Source: DATMQA01 sp035566895 (lineage in GTDB: Bacteria; Verrucomicrobiota; Verrucomicrobiia; Limisphaerales; UBA8199). Taken from it: 40,963 nt of DNA. The position numbers and the translations under genes are program-made. Positions 7,978-17,242 of the stretch are shown piece after piece. The stretch covers positions 1 to 40,963 of the forward strand of contig DATMQA010000057.1 in assembly GCA_035566895.1 (NCBI GenBank). Direction: 5' to 3'. The notes under the pieces are model-generated. The model ran no database searches and was not told the DNA's origin. It saw only the letters and a program-made list of their open reading frames with translations. The number at the start of each line of letters is the position of its first letter. Positions within the stretch are counted from its first letter, which is position 1.

Positions 7978-8859
7978 ATGTTGTTTCATCTGGAAATTAA
8001 AGCGCCAAAGTCGGAATTAACCGCCGCCGACGCGGATCAAGCGAATCCTTCTTGGTTTGTGCGAGTTCTGCCAAATCCGCGGCCGGCAACCTGCACGGGC
8101 CCTGGACCCGCCGTGGGCTTCACCTTGGTCGAGTTGTTGGTGGTTATGGCGATCATTGCGCTCCTCGCGGCGCTGCTGTTGCCCTCGCTTTCGATGGCCA
8201 AGTCAAAAGCCAAACGCATCGCCTGTCTCAACAATCTAAAGCAACTGGCTTTCGCCCAGCAAATGTATGCCGCGGATAACACCGGAAAAGTCCCTGATAA
8301 TCTGCCGGCGAAGGCCCAGCCCGCCCTGGGAACTAATTGCTGGGTCGCTGGCGATATGAAAGTCCTGGCTGATTCCACCAATCAGGTCCTCATTCAAAAG
8401 GGAGAGCTGTTTCCATACGCCAGCCACTCCGCCGTTTATCGTTGCCCGGCCGATCCGTCGCAAACAGCGGGCGTGGCGCGCGTGCGCAGTTATTCGATGA
8501 ACTGCTGGATGGGCAGCCGTTACATGGGTACGGAGTACCGGCTGAATAGCTTTCGAACCTTCTTGCGCGACTCCGAAATTGGCGCGGCGGGCGCAGCCCT
8601 GCTCTGGGTCATTATCGATGAACATGAGGCCAGTATCGACGACGCCTGGTTCCTGGTTACCATGGATGATTCCCAGCCCTTTGCCAGTTTTCCCGCGACC
8701 AGGCACGACCACGGGTATGGCCTCAACTTCGCTGATGGCCATGTGGAAGCCGTTAAGCTGCGCGATCCTCAGAGTCAAAAACTCGGTGCCGCAAACGTCC
8801 AAATCAGTGCCCTCAACTTGGATTGGCTCCAACTGAAGCAACGCACCACCGTGCGGTGA
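7978..8859 (+). CDS. Type II pseudopilin-like protein with H-X9-DG domain
   Basis: The protein has about 293 residues from ATG 7978. A 47-residue leader ends in Gly47 and is followed by the prepilin cleavage/methylation motif GFTLVELLVV, with the conserved Glu at mature position 5. A hydrophobic helix ends in LLPSLSMAKSKA. The C-terminal part has the exact pattern H-X9-DG (HDHGYGLNFADG), which marks the large H-X9-DG pilin-like family of Verrucomicrobiota and Planctomycetota. Family members are thought to be cleaved by a prepilin peptidase and exported or displayed, but their function is mostly unknown. The frame is open back to 7765. That stretch overlaps the divergent kinase start, and the leader is already unusually long. 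No pilin assembly genes are nearby. Confidence 0.88.
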   Translation: MLFHLEIKAPKSELTAADADQANPSWFVRVLPNPRPATCTGPGPAVGFTLVELLVVMAIIALLAALLLPSLSMAKSKAKRIACLNNLKQLAFAQQMYAADNTGKVPDNLPAKAQPALGTNCWVAGDMKVLADSTNQVLIQKGELFPYASHSAVYRCPADPSQTAGVARVRSYSMNCWMGSRYMGTEYRLNSFRTFLRDSEIGAAGAALLWVIIDEHEASIDDAWFLVTMDDSQPFASFPATRHDHGYGLNFADGHVEAVKLRDPQSQKLGAANVQISALNLDWLQLKQRTTVR

Positions 8860-8903
8860 AAGAACGGGGTTACGCTCACCTCGCCACTCATCACCCGTCA
8901 CGG

Positions 8904-9995
8904 TCATCTCCCCTTCCGTCGCTGTGTCAGCACCGCCACCACAATAATCGCTCCGGTCAGCATCAGCCGGCTCGCCTCAGGGACCGCGTTGATGCTGAGG
9001 ATTTTTTCCAGATATCCAATCGTAAGCGTTCCCAGCAGGGTCAGCCCGATGCCGCCCCGGCCGCCGCTCAGCGCCGTTCCCCCAATGACGACTATGGCGA
9101 TCGCCGTCAGCTCATACCCGGCTCCTGCTTCAGGGTCCCCCTGCTGCTCCTGCGCCGCCTGGCAAATCCCCGCCACCGCGGCGAGCAATCCGCTGGCCGC
9201 GTAGGCCAGCAGTTTGGTCTGTCTGACCGGCACCCCGGAAAGGCGCGCGGCCTCTTCATTGCCTCCAATCGCGTAGAGATGGCGGCCCCAATAATGGCGC
9301 GCCAGGAGAATCCAGCTTAGCAGCGCGCAAACCAGGAAAATCACCGTCACCACCGCCAGATTCCCATGCGGCCGCCCGGCGGCGTCAGTGGTCTCCAGGA
9401 TACTGCTGTTAATGAACCGAAAAACTCCGGGCACCGCCACCGCGTGGTAGCTGCCATCCGGGCTTTGCACAATGGTCGAAACTTTCATGCCGCCGGAGAT
9501 GGTTTTGGCTAGCCCGCGCGCAAAAACCATCATCGCCAGCGTCGCAATGAAGGGTTGAATACCCCACCACGCCGTCAGGCCGCCGGAGACCGCGCCTGAG
9601 GCTGTTCCCAGCAAAAGGCAAAGTGGGATCGACAGCCAGGGCGACCATCCCCAATGTATGCTCATCAGGGAGAAAGTAACCGCCAGCAGCGCCAGCAGAC
9701 TGCCCACCGCCAAATCGATCCCGCCGCTGATGATGACCAGCGTCATTCCGCACGCCAGTATCCCAAAAACCGAAATCTGCCTGAAGGCATCCCGATGCGT
9801 ATCGGATCTGAAAAAGGTCCCATCGGCATTGAAGCAGCAGCCGATTAAGACCACGAACAGCAACGCCAGCACCGCCCGCGTGGCCGGGATGCTCCAAAGC
9901 CTTGCGGCCGGATGGACCCGCTCCTGGGACGTACGGGAGGATGGGACCGCCGTTGGGCTCTGGGGCTGTGCTGGTCGAGAGCCGGGCTCGGTCAT
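8904..9995 (-). CDS. Sugar ABC transporter permease, RbsC-like
   Basis: This 363-residue integral membrane protein belongs to the monosaccharide permease family (RbsC/XylH/AraH). A Pro/Ser/Gln-rich N-terminal tail of about 45 residues precedes the hydrophobic core. Family landmarks are GMTLVIISGGIDLAVGSLLAL, TAWWGIQPFIATLAMMVFARG, YAIGGNEEAARLSGVPVRQTKLLAYAASGLLAA, and TAIAIVVIGGTALSGGRGGIG near the end. The EAA-like loop contacting the ATPase is probably the GGNEEAARLSGV segment. In known systems this gene sits with an RbsA-type double ATPase and a periplasmic binding protein, and neither is next to it here. The start is set at ATG 9995. The frame is open to 10142, but that would run into the divergent kinase gene. 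Confidence 0.9.
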   Translation of the reverse strand: MTEPGSRPAQPQSPTAVPSSRTSQERVHPAARLWSIPATRAVLALLFVVLIGCCFNADGTFFRSDTHRDAFRQISVFGILACGMTLVIISGGIDLAVGSLLALLAVTFSLMSIHWGWSPWLSIPLCLLLGTASGAVSGGLTAWWGIQPFIATLAMMVFARGLAKTISGGMKVSTIVQSPDGSYHAVAVPGVFRFINSSILETTDAAGRPHGNLAVVTVIFLVCALLSWILLARHYWGRHLYAIGGNEEAARLSGVPVRQTKLLAYAASGLLAAVAGICQAAQEQQGDPEAGAGYELTAIAIVVIGGTALSGGRGGIGLTLLGTLTIGYLEKILSINAVPEASRLMLTGAIIVVAVLTQRRKGR

Positions 9996-10104
9996 AACTG
10001 GTTCGCTGGCCCATAGATAGCAGGCGATGGGGGACCGTCGAGTGAAATCGGGCCTTTCCCTGTGCCCGATGGCACTCCGGCTGCTGTTGCAAGGTTGCAC
10101 ATCG

Positions 10105-10109
10105 GGAGG
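10105..10109 (+). promoter_or_regulatory. Ribosome binding site pointing to a GTG start
   Basis: The GGAGG lies 7 nt before GTG 10117, which is followed in frame by AAG ATG GAT. The spacing suits GTG 10117 better than ATG 10123 (13 nt). Confidence 0.5.
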
Positions 10110-10116
10110 CACCGGT

Positions 10117-13100
10117 GTGAAGATGGATAGCCCATTGCGCATTTTGCACTTGGAAGACGAGCCGGATTACTCCGATCTGGTGCGCGCCTCGCTCGAGCGG
10201 GACGGGCTGGCTGTTGATTTAGTGCTGGCGCGCAACCGCGAGCAGTTCGAACAGGCCCTGGCCCACCAGGAGTTTGATGTAATCCTGGCCGATTACCTCC
10301 TTCCGGATTGCAATGGCCTTGAGGCTTTGGGCTCCGCACGACAGAAATGTCCCCAAACACCGTTCTTGCTCCTCTCCGGAACCATTGGCGAACAGGCGGC
10401 CATTGAGGGTTTGAAAGCCGGCGCGACCGATTACATCCTCAAGGCGCAGCCGGAGCGGTTGGGGCCGGCGGTAAACCGCGCCGTCCAGCAGGCGCGGGAG
10501 CGCGCCCAACTCCGCCGGATGGAAACCGAGCTGATCCGGCGCGAAAAGTATTTTCGCTCCTTAACGGAAAACGCCCTCGACATTCTCACCATCCTCAACC
10601 GTGATGGCGTCTATCTCTACAACAGCCCCTCTTTGAAGCCAGTGCTGGGTTATGAGCCGATAGAATTGGCGGGGCATAACGCTTTTGGTCTGCTCCATCC
10701 CGACGACCTCCCAGCCGCGCAGCGGGCTCTCCAGGAGGCGGTCGAGCACCCTGAACGTACCGTCCGTCTGGAATTTCGGTTCCGCCATCAGGATGGCACT
10801 TGGCGCTACCTCGAGGCCGTGGGACAAAGTTACCTGGCGGAGCCTGAAATTGGCGGGGTGGTGATCAATTCGCGGGATGTGACCGACCGCAAGGAGGCCG
10901 AGGACAGCCTCCGGGAAAGCGAAAAGCAATATCGTCTGATTTTCGACGGTAACCCCACCCCGATGTGGGTGTTCGACCAGGAAACCTTGGCTTTCCTGGA
11001 GGTCAATGATGCCGCGGTGCAGCATTATGGTTATGCTCGGGACGAGTTTCTGAAAATGAAGCTCACCGAGATTCGGGCGGGCGAGGAGGTGCCGGCCTTG
11101 ATCGAGTACCTGCACAACCTGCTCGCGGAAGGAACCACACCCTCGCGGATGGGTTTTGCCGGCATCTGGCGACACCGCAAAAAGGATGGGACCTTCATCG
11201 ATGTCGAAATCAAATGGAGCCCGATTCGCTTCCGGGGCCGTGCGGCTTACTTGAGCATGGTTAATGATATCACGGAACGAAAACGTATCGAGCATCGGGA
11301 CGCCGCGCTTTCCAAACTCGGACGAAATTTAAGTTCGGCAACCTGCCCCACCGAGGCCGCCGGGATTATTCGCGACATCGCCGATGACCTGTTTCGCTGG
11401 GATGCCTTCACGCTCGATCTGTACTCCGCCGAATCGGACCTGGTTGTTCCCATCCTCAACGTGGACACCAATCGTGACGGCCAGCGTTTTGAAATCGCTG
11501 CCGGTCCTTTGGGCCGGTCGCCAAGTGGCATGGCCCGCCGCGTCATCCTGGGCGGTGCCGAGTTGCTCCTCCGCACCGAACCCATCACCATGCCGCCGGA
11601 CGTCCTGCCGATGGGTGATATCACGCGCCCCTCCGCCTCGCTGGCGCTGGCCCCAGTTCGCAACCGGACCAAGGTGATTGGTATCCTTTCGGTGCAGAGC
11701 TACACCCCGGGAGCCTACACCCGGCAGGACCTGGCCACCTTGCAAACCCTGGCCGACCATTGCGGTGGCGCGTTGGAACGAATGCGCGCCGAGCAGGCCC
11801 TCCACGAAAGCGAACTGCTCTTCCACTCCGTTTGGGAGAATTCAGTAGATGGGATGCGCCTGACCGACCAGGACGGCACTATGGTGGCGATGAATGAGGC
11901 CTTCTGCAAACTCGTCGGTCTCCCCAAAGACGACCTCGGGTGCCGGCCATTTACCGCCATTTACGCCGACTCCGAAGACCATCAACAGATGCTTCAGCGT
12001 TATGCGCAAAGATTCAAGGACCGCGCGGTCGAGAAACAAGTCGAGCGCCGAGCAAAGCTACGTAGTGGCAAAGAAGTGGTTTTTGATATCACCGAATCCT
12101 TCGTCGAATTATCAGGCCAGCCGCCGCTGCTGCTCGGACTGTTTCGCGACGTCACCGCCCAGAAGCGCCTGGAAGAGCAACTCCGTCAATCCCAGAAGAT
12201 GGAGGCGATCGGTCAACTGGCCGGTGGCGTCGCCCACGATTTCAATAACATCCTGACGGTCATCCACGGCCATGCTTCCCTCCTGTCCGGCGCCGGCAAT
12301 TTGACCGGCACGGCGCCGCGCTCGGCCATGCAAATCACCCGGGCGGCCGAGCGCGCCGCGGCCTTGACCCGCCAGCTCCTGGCTTTCAGCCGGCGTCAGG
12401 TCCTGCAGCCCCGGCGGTTGGACATGAACGAAGTCGTCAGTGATATGACCAAAATGCTGGGCCGCATTCTGGGAGAGCACATCGCCCTCCAGCTCCGTTA
12501 CTCCCCGCAACCCGCCCCGGTGCTGGCCGACGCCAGCATGATGGAACAGGTGCTGCTGAACCTCGCGGTCAATGCGCGCGACGCCATGCCTGGCGGCGGC
12601 GTGCTCACCATCCAAATCTCCAGTCCGGAAATTGACGCCTGGCATCTGGTTCAACACCCGGAGGCCCGCTCCGGCCCGGCGGTCTGTCTGACGGTAACCG
12701 ATACCGGTTGCGGCATTCTGCCCGAGAACCTGTCTCGCATTTTCGAGCCGTTCTTCACCACCAAAGAAGTGGGCAAGGGCACGGGTCTGGGGCTGGCCAC
12801 GGTTTATGGGATTATCAAACAGCATCGCGGCTGGATCGAGGTGGAGAGCCGCGTCGGAAAAGGCAGCACTTTTAAAGTCTTTCTCCCCGCCAGCGCCCAG
12901 CCCTCGGACACCAAACCGGCCGCCCCCGTTGAGGAAATCGTCCGCGGCGGCTGCGAAACCATTCTCGTCGTGGAAGACGAAGCCCCGGTGCGGGATCTCG
13001 TCTGTGACCTGCTCACCGGCCACGGTTACACGATCCTCCAGGCCGAATCCGGGCTCAAAGCGCTCGAGGTCTGGAAACACTCCAAGAATAAAGTCGACCT

Positions 13101-13326
13101 TCTCCTGACGGATCTCGTCATGCCTGACCAAATTAACGGCCGCCAGTTGGCGGAAAAACTCAGGGCCGATCGCCCTGAACTCAAAGTGATCTTTACCAGC
13201 GGCTACAGCGAGGACGTTATCGGACAGGACTTTGTTTTGCTTCGGGGGCTGAAGTTCCTGCAGAAACCCTATCCGCCGCGCAAATTGGCCTTGGCCGTCC
13301 GCGATTGCCTCGATGCCGTGAATTAG
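10117..13326 (+). CDS. Hybrid sensor histidine kinase, REC-PAS-PAS-GAF-PAS-HisKA-HATPase-REC
   Basis: The protein has about 1069 residues with no signal peptide or membrane helix, so it is likely cytoplasmic. An N-terminal receiver has LHLEDEPD and Asp59 in ILADYLLPD. A PAS domain follows (FRSLTENALDILTILNRDG, ending EIGGVVINSRDVTDRKEAE). A second PAS starts at YRLIFDGNPTPMWVFD, a GAF-like region follows with LVVPILNVDTN and VIGILSVQSYTPGAYT, and a third PAS starts at LLFHSVWENSVDGM. HisKA has His707 in GGVAHDFNNIL. HATPase boxes are LNLAVNARDAMPGGG, DTGCGIL and GTGLGLATVYGI. A C-terminal receiver has Asp999 in LLLTDLVMPDQING. Such kinases can take in phosphate from another kinase and pass it along a relay. 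The 3' end overlaps the convergent rsfS by 4 nt. Confidence 0.94.
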   Translation: MKMDSPLRILHLEDEPDYSDLVRASLERDGLAVDLVLARNREQFEQALAHQEFDVILADYLLPDCNGLEALGSARQKCPQTPFLLLSGTIGEQAAIEGLKAGATDYILKAQPERLGPAVNRAVQQARERAQLRRMETELIRREKYFRSLTENALDILTILNRDGVYLYNSPSLKPVLGYEPIELAGHNAFGLLHPDDLPAAQRALQEAVEHPERTVRLEFRFRHQDGTWRYLEAVGQSYLAEPEIGGVVINSRDVTDRKEAEDSLRESEKQYRLIFDGNPTPMWVFDQETLAFLEVNDAAVQHYGYARDEFLKMKLTEIRAGEEVPALIEYLHNLLAEGTTPSRMGFAGIWRHRKKDGTFIDVEIKWSPIRFRGRAAYLSMVNDITERKRIEHRDAALSKLGRNLSSATCPTEAAGIIRDIADDLFRWDAFTLDLYSAESDLVVPILNVDTNRDGQRFEIAAGPLGRSPSGMARRVILGGAELLLRTEPITMPPDVLPMGDITRPSASLALAPVRNRTKVIGILSVQSYTPGAYTRQDLATLQTLADHCGGALERMRAEQALHESELLFHSVWENSVDGMRLTDQDGTMVAMNEAFCKLVGLPKDDLGCRPFTAIYADSEDHQQMLQRYAQRFKDRAVEKQVERRAKLRSGKEVVFDITESFVELSGQPPLLLGLFRDVTAQKRLEEQLRQSQKMEAIGQLAGGVAHDFNNILTVIHGHASLLSGAGNLTGTAPRSAMQITRAAERAAALTRQLLAFSRRQVLQPRRLDMNEVVSDMTKMLGRILGEHIALQLRYSPQPAPVLADASMMEQVLLNLAVNARDAMPGGGVLTIQISSPEIDAWHLVQHPEARSGPAVCLTVTDTGCGILPENLSRIFEPFFTTKEVGKGTGLGLATVYGIIKQHRGWIEVESRVGKGSTFKVFLPASAQPSDTKPAAPVEEIVRGGCETILVVEDEAPVRDLVCDLLTGHGYTILQAESGLKALEVWKHSKNKVDLLLTDLVMPDQINGRQLAEKLRADRPELKVIFTSGYSEDVIGQDFVLLRGLKFLQKPYPPRKLALAVRDCLDAVN

Positions 13327-13688
13327 CCCCGGGCGGCCGCGCGCTTCCGGGTCCTGACTCGAGGCGCATCGCCCCAGAGCGTCTCCAGGTCGTAACGTTC
13401 GCGCAAGTCCTGGCGCATCACATGGACAATCACGTCGAAAAAATCCAGCACGACCCAGCCCCCGTGCATGGTGCCATCGACCGCCCGGGGCCGGAGATGA
13501 TAGTCATCGCGCAGTGTATCGGAGATCTCATCGACAATGGCCCGCAGATGCGGTTCGCTTGTGCCTGAGGCAATCACAAAATAGTCCGTAACGGACGAGA
13601 TTTCACGCACATCCAGGAGCACGATGTCTTCCGCCTTTTTGTTATCTGCCGATGCGCGGCAGAGCAAAGCCAGTTTTCTTGAATCCAT
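13323..13688 (-). CDS. rsfS: Ribosomal silencing factor RsfS (Iojap family)
   Basis: This 121-residue protein matches the RsfS/Iojap/YbeB family. Visible marks are KAEDIVLLDVREISSVTDYF near the start, FVIASGTSEPHLRAI, and GTMHGGWVVLDFFDVIVHVM followed by RERYDLETLWGD. RsfS binds ribosomal protein uL14 on the 50S subunit and blocks subunit joining when nutrients are short. It lies 26 nt downstream of nadD on the same strand, a pairing seen in many bacteria, so the two are probably cotranscribed. The basic tail after WGDAP (RVRTRKRAAARG) is an ordinary variable end. Its stop overlaps the 3' end of the convergent hybrid kinase. Confidence 0.95.
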   Translation of the reverse strand: MDSRKLALLCRASADNKKAEDIVLLDVREISSVTDYFVIASGTSEPHLRAIVDEISDTLRDDYHLRPRAVDGTMHGGWVVLDFFDVIVHVMRQDLRERYDLETLWGDAPRVRTRKRAAARG

Positions 13689-13714
13689 CTGACGGAAAAG
13701 TGGCCTAACTCAGC

Positions 13715-14290
13715 TCAAAGATAAAGTCCATTGTTGTGAATGGCCTCCGCCACCGCAGTGGGAACCATGTGGTCGATCGATAACCCGGCTTTGACCCGTT
13801 CACGTAGCTGTGATGAGGAAATCCCCAAAGGAAAACCGGCCAGCATACGCCCCCGAAACAGCGGCGGGAAAGCAGCCTGGGCCTGCCCTGGCCGAGCGAT
13901 GACGACAAACTCAGCGAGCCGCGCCAGGTCTTCGACCTGACGCCATTTGGGCAGTTGGGGAACATGGTCGGCGCCGATCAGATAGAATAGCTGCGCCTGC
14001 GGAAACCGGCGCGAGTAATCGCGCAAGGTGTCAATCGTGTAGGAAAGGCCGCCGCGTTTGATTTCCTGCTCGTCGATCTCGCACCAGTCCTTGCCCACCA
14101 GCGCCAATCGCAGCAAACGTAACCGCTCCTTCGCCGGGGTCGGCTGCCTCTCGGGTTTGAACGGCGACTGGGATGCCGGAATAAAAAAAAGACGGGCTAA
14201 ATCGAGTTCCTCCCGCGCTGCCTGCGCCACCAGCAGGTGGCCCAGGTGGACCGGGTCAAACGAACCGCCAAATAAACCAAGTCGCTGCAT
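13715..14290 (-). CDS. nadD: Nicotinate-nucleotide adenylyltransferase
   Basis: This 191-residue protein joins ATP and nicotinate mononucleotide to give deamido-NAD, the penultimate step of NAD synthesis. It has the nucleotidyltransferase signature GGSFDPVHLGH (residues 8-18), the SQSPFKP loop, LIGADHVPQLPKW, and the second signature ISSSQLR (157-163), which matches the ISSTxIR box. The start is ATG 14290, directly before the first beta strand (MQRLGLFGGSF). A longer in-frame version from 14326 would add twelve residues with no support. It is the first gene of a likely nadD-rsfS pair and is transcribed away from the TIM-barrel gene. Confidence 0.95.
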   Translation of the reverse strand: MQRLGLFGGSFDPVHLGHLLVAQAAREELDLARLFFIPASQSPFKPERQPTPAKERLRLLRLALVGKDWCEIDEQEIKRGGLSYTIDTLRDYSRRFPQAQLFYLIGADHVPQLPKWRQVEDLARLAEFVVIARPGQAQAAFPPLFRGRMLAGFPLGISSSQLRERVKAGLSIDHMVPTAVAEAIHNNGLYL

Positions 14291-14343
14291 CGGGCGGAGC
14301 ATGGGGCGAAAAACACGGGGATGCAATCTTGGCGTGAGGCGCG

Positions 14344-15303
14344 ATGCCTGTGGAACTCTTCAGTTTCTCTCGTCCTAAAAACGTCTTGTCTTCGCGCACT
14401 CGAGCGCTTATGCGTGTGCTCATGTGCATGCGCATCGTTACCCTCGGTTCTTATATCGCCGGCGCCGGCCTGGCCATAACTTCCCCCCTTCACGCCGAAA
14501 CGAAAATACCTCAGGAATGCAAAACCGGCGGCTTCTTCATTGGCTGCCAGGCTTACACCTTCAACCACTTCACCGTTTTCGAGGCTATTGAAAAGACCGC
14601 CTTGGCCGGCGGCAGGGTCATCGAGTTTTATCCGGGCCAAAAGCTCAGTCCGGAAGAACCCGCCGTATCTTGGGACCATCATGCCTCGCCGGAAGTCATC
14701 CAGAAGGTCAAAAACAAACTGGCCCGGCACAAAGTCACCGCCGTTAACTACGGCGTGGTCGCGGTTCCTAAGGACGAAACCCAGGCCCGCTCGTTGTTCG
14801 AGTTCGCCAAAACCATGGGCCTCCGCGCCATCACGACCGAATCCGTCGATGCTATCGACACTATTGAGAAAATGGTGAAGGAATATGACATCATGGTCGG
14901 CTTCCACGACCACCCCAAACGCCCGAACGATCCCAAATACCGCATGTGGGACCCCGATTACGTGCTCTCGGTGGTAAAGGACCGTGACCCGCGCATCGGC
15001 TCCTGCGCCGACACCGGCCATTGGGTCCGCTCCGACCTCAAACCCGTCGAGTGCCTGCGCGTCCTCAAAGGGAGAATTATCAGCGGCCATCTCAAGGACT
15101 TGAACCAGATGGGCCCCGACGCCCACGACGTGCCATTCGGTACCGGCGTTTCCGACATCCCCGCCATTTTGCAGGAATTAAGGGACCAGGGCTTTAGTGG
15201 CAACCTCTCCATCGAATACGAATATCATTGGGAGAACTCGCTGCCCGAAGTAGCCCAGTGTATCGGTTTTGTCCGCGGCTACGGCGCGTCCAAGGGCTGG
15301 TGA
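14344..15303 (+). CDS. Secreted sugar phosphate isomerase/epimerase-like TIM-barrel protein
   Basis: The protein has 319 residues with an N-terminal export signal (IVTLGSYIAGAGLAITSPLHAE). The rest is an AP-endonuclease-2/xylose-isomerase-like barrel. The order is FFIGCQAYTFNHFTVFEAIEKTA, VIEFYPGQKL, VTAVNYGVVAVPKDE, LRAITTESVD, IMVGFHDHPKR, then IGSCADTGHWVRSDLKPVE, ISGHLKDL and LSIEYEYHWENS. The His, Asp and Glu residues in these strands are where the family binds its divalent metal, so an active enzyme is plausible. The substrate is not shown. Secreted members are common in Planctomycetota and Verrucomicrobiota and are thought to act on sugars in the periplasm. ATG 14344 has a weak GAGG. 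ATG 14410 would give a shorter signal peptide. Confidence 0.85.
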   Translation: MPVELFSFSRPKNVLSSRTRALMRVLMCMRIVTLGSYIAGAGLAITSPLHAETKIPQECKTGGFFIGCQAYTFNHFTVFEAIEKTALAGGRVIEFYPGQKLSPEEPAVSWDHHASPEVIQKVKNKLARHKVTAVNYGVVAVPKDETQARSLFEFAKTMGLRAITTESVDAIDTIEKMVKEYDIMVGFHDHPKRPNDPKYRMWDPDYVLSVVKDRDPRIGSCADTGHWVRSDLKPVECLRVLKGRIISGHLKDLNQMGPDAHDVPFGTGVSDIPAILQELRDQGFSGNLSIEYEYHWENSLPEVAQCIGFVRGYGASKGW

Positions 15304-15334
15304 AAAACCGAGCCTCAGGCGCGGTCACTTGCGT

Positions 15335-16996
15335 TTAGTCCAGCTTCGGATGCTTTCGGTGGAACTCCGTCGCGTCCTGGTAATGTTTGGCCGCCGCCAG
15401 CAACTCCCCTTCGCCAAATAATCTGCCGATGAAGCAGACGCTCATGGGAGTGCCCGCTTTGGAAAAGCCGTTCGGCAGGACCACGCAAGGATGGCCCGTG
15501 AGATTGCTTAGCAACAGGCTCCTGCCGTTGAGCGAGGGAGCCAGGAACAGGTCTACCTTCTCGAAGACCCGCGCCGTTTCCTGGATCAGCAAATACCGGA
15601 TGCGCTGGGCTTGGATGTATTCGACGGCTGGAACAAACCGGCGCTCGCGGAAGGTGTTCGGCCAGGAGCCGCTCTGCTGCTGTTTGAGCCGATCGTCCTG
15701 CTCGGTGCGGGTCAATCCGTCAAACGCGGCCGCCGCCTCGGTCGAGAGCAGGAACGAGATGCTGTTCAGCGGGTAGTCCGGCAGCTCAACCGGAACCAGC
15801 TCTACCCCTAAGGCGCGCATCTTTTGCATCGTGGCTTCGTCGCTCTGTTTGCGTTCGCCCGATTCCTTGTCGAAGTCGCTCTTTACGTAGCCGATGCGCA
15901 GTTTTTTGAGTTTGATCCGCGGGTCATAATTGAACGCCGCATCGCAAACCGTCTGGTCGATTCCGTCCGGCCCGTAAATCGCATTGAACACAATCGCGCA
16001 ATCCTCCACGGTCCGGCAGATCGGCCCGAGCTTGTCCATCGTCCAGCTCAAGGTCATCGCGCCGGCCCGGCTCACCCGGCCAAAGGTAGGACGCAAACTG
16101 GTCGTGCCGCAGCGGTCGGAAGGCGAAACAATCGAGCCAAGCGTTTCCGAACCAATGCCGAAGGGGATCAGGCCGGCCGCTGTCGCGGCGCATGAGCCGG
16201 CCGATGACCCGCTGGAACCTTGTTCCCGGTTCCACGGGTTGCGGGTCTTGCCGCCGAACCACACCTCGCCCATCGCTAGTTCGCCTAGAGTCGTTTTGAC
16301 CACCAGCACCGCGCCCGCCTGCTCGAGTCGCTTGATCACCGTGGCGTCGCTGTCAAAGATCTGGTTGGTGTAGGGCGTCGCGCCCCAGGTGGTCGGAATG
16401 CCTTTGGTGGCCAGCAGGTCCTTTGCTCCGTACGGAATGCCATGCAACGGCCCCCGATAATGCCCGCCGGCAATTTCCCTGTCCGCGCGCCGCGCCCGTT
16501 CGATCGCAAGCTCCTCCGTGACCGTGACGGCGCATTCAAGCTTGGGTCCGAATTCCTTCAGCCGCGCGAGGCACAAGCGCGTCAGTTTTTCGGAGGTGAT
16601 TTGCCGGGTCTTGATCAGCGCCCCTAGCTCACCGATGGAATAGAACGCAAGGTCATCCAGGTTCGCCGGCAGCCTCACCTTTCCTGGCGGCGTCATTCTG
16701 AATTTCTTGTGACCGCCCTCGAGCTTCAAGCCCGCCGGGAGCGGATTGAAGACCAGGGCAGGGGGCACGCTGTTGGAGAGCGGGAATTTCCTCATCCGTT
16801 CGAACTGGCGCAATTGGTCGCGCAAGCCGGGCAGCAGCATGTCGATTTTCGCGTCGGAGAAGTCCATGCCAATGAGCTTTTCGGCGCCCATGAGCGCCTC
16901 GCGGCTGATGGGATTAGTGCTCGTATTGGTTTGAGCCTTGAGGAAGCCGGGCAGCAGCAGGGCGAACGCAAAAGAGACCAGATGGAGTCGGTGCAT
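15335..16996 (-). CDS. Secreted amidase (amidase-signature family)
   Basis: The protein has about 553 residues from ATG 16996, with a signal peptide (LVSFAFALLLPGFLKAQ). The amidase-signature core has its Ser-cisSer-Lys triad. Lys192 is in HGIPYGAKDLLATKG, the cis-Ser region is GSSGSSAGSCAATAAG, and the nucleophile loop is GIGSETLGSIVSPSDRCG. In that loop the usual TGGS reads TLGS. Family members hydrolyse amide bonds, and GatA is the cytosolic tRNA-amidotransferase relative. The export signal and the missing GatB/GatC neighbours argue against GatA here. The end carries NLTGHPCVVLPNGFSKAGTPMSVCFIGRLFGEGELL, which is typical. The substrate is unknown. The frame extends to 17050 but the signal peptide fits 16996. 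Confidence 0.9.
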   Translation of the reverse strand: MHRLHLVSFAFALLLPGFLKAQTNTSTNPISREALMGAEKLIGMDFSDAKIDMLLPGLRDQLRQFERMRKFPLSNSVPPALVFNPLPAGLKLEGGHKKFRMTPPGKVRLPANLDDLAFYSIGELGALIKTRQITSEKLTRLCLARLKEFGPKLECAVTVTEELAIERARRADREIAGGHYRGPLHGIPYGAKDLLATKGIPTTWGATPYTNQIFDSDATVIKRLEQAGAVLVVKTTLGELAMGEVWFGGKTRNPWNREQGSSGSSAGSCAATAAGLIPFGIGSETLGSIVSPSDRCGTTSLRPTFGRVSRAGAMTLSWTMDKLGPICRTVEDCAIVFNAIYGPDGIDQTVCDAAFNYDPRIKLKKLRIGYVKSDFDKESGERKQSDEATMQKMRALGVELVPVELPDYPLNSISFLLSTEAAAAFDGLTRTEQDDRLKQQQSGSWPNTFRERRFVPAVEYIQAQRIRYLLIQETARVFEKVDLFLAPSLNGRSLLLSNLTGHPCVVLPNGFSKAGTPMSVCFIGRLFGEGELLAAAKHYQDATEFHRKHPKLD

Positions 16997-17090
16997 GAAG
17001 GCAGTTTGGAGCGGAACAACGGGCAAAATCAAACGCGATCTTGCCGGCAAATGACCCGAATACGAAGAGCCGTAGTATCACGCGAAGCGT

Positions 17091-17191
17091 TTGGAGTGCG
17101 TGCGCTCCGCGCCGCTCTGTTTTTGGCGGTTCTGGGAGTATCGCGACAGCCGTGGATCAAATGAAAGCCGCGCAGCCCGCGCGCACTCCAA
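17091..17191. repeat. Inverted repeat with ttggagtgcg ends
   Basis: A perfect 10-bp inverted repeat (17091-17100 against 17182-17191) bounds 81 nt of GC-rich sequence in the 246-nt gap between the amidase start and the next response regulator. The form, short ends around a GC-rich core rich in gcg and cgc, looks like a small non-autonomous dispersed repeat. I see no gene in this gap. Confidence 0.45.
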
Positions 17192-17242
17192 CCCCTTGCG
17201 ACGCGCCACCGGCCGTAAGCGCTTCCCGCACTCCAGTTCAGA

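Noticed and set aside
14197..15126. 309-codon frame opposite the TIM-barrel gene
   Set aside because: Shadow frame. The plus strand has a signal peptide and all barrel strands.
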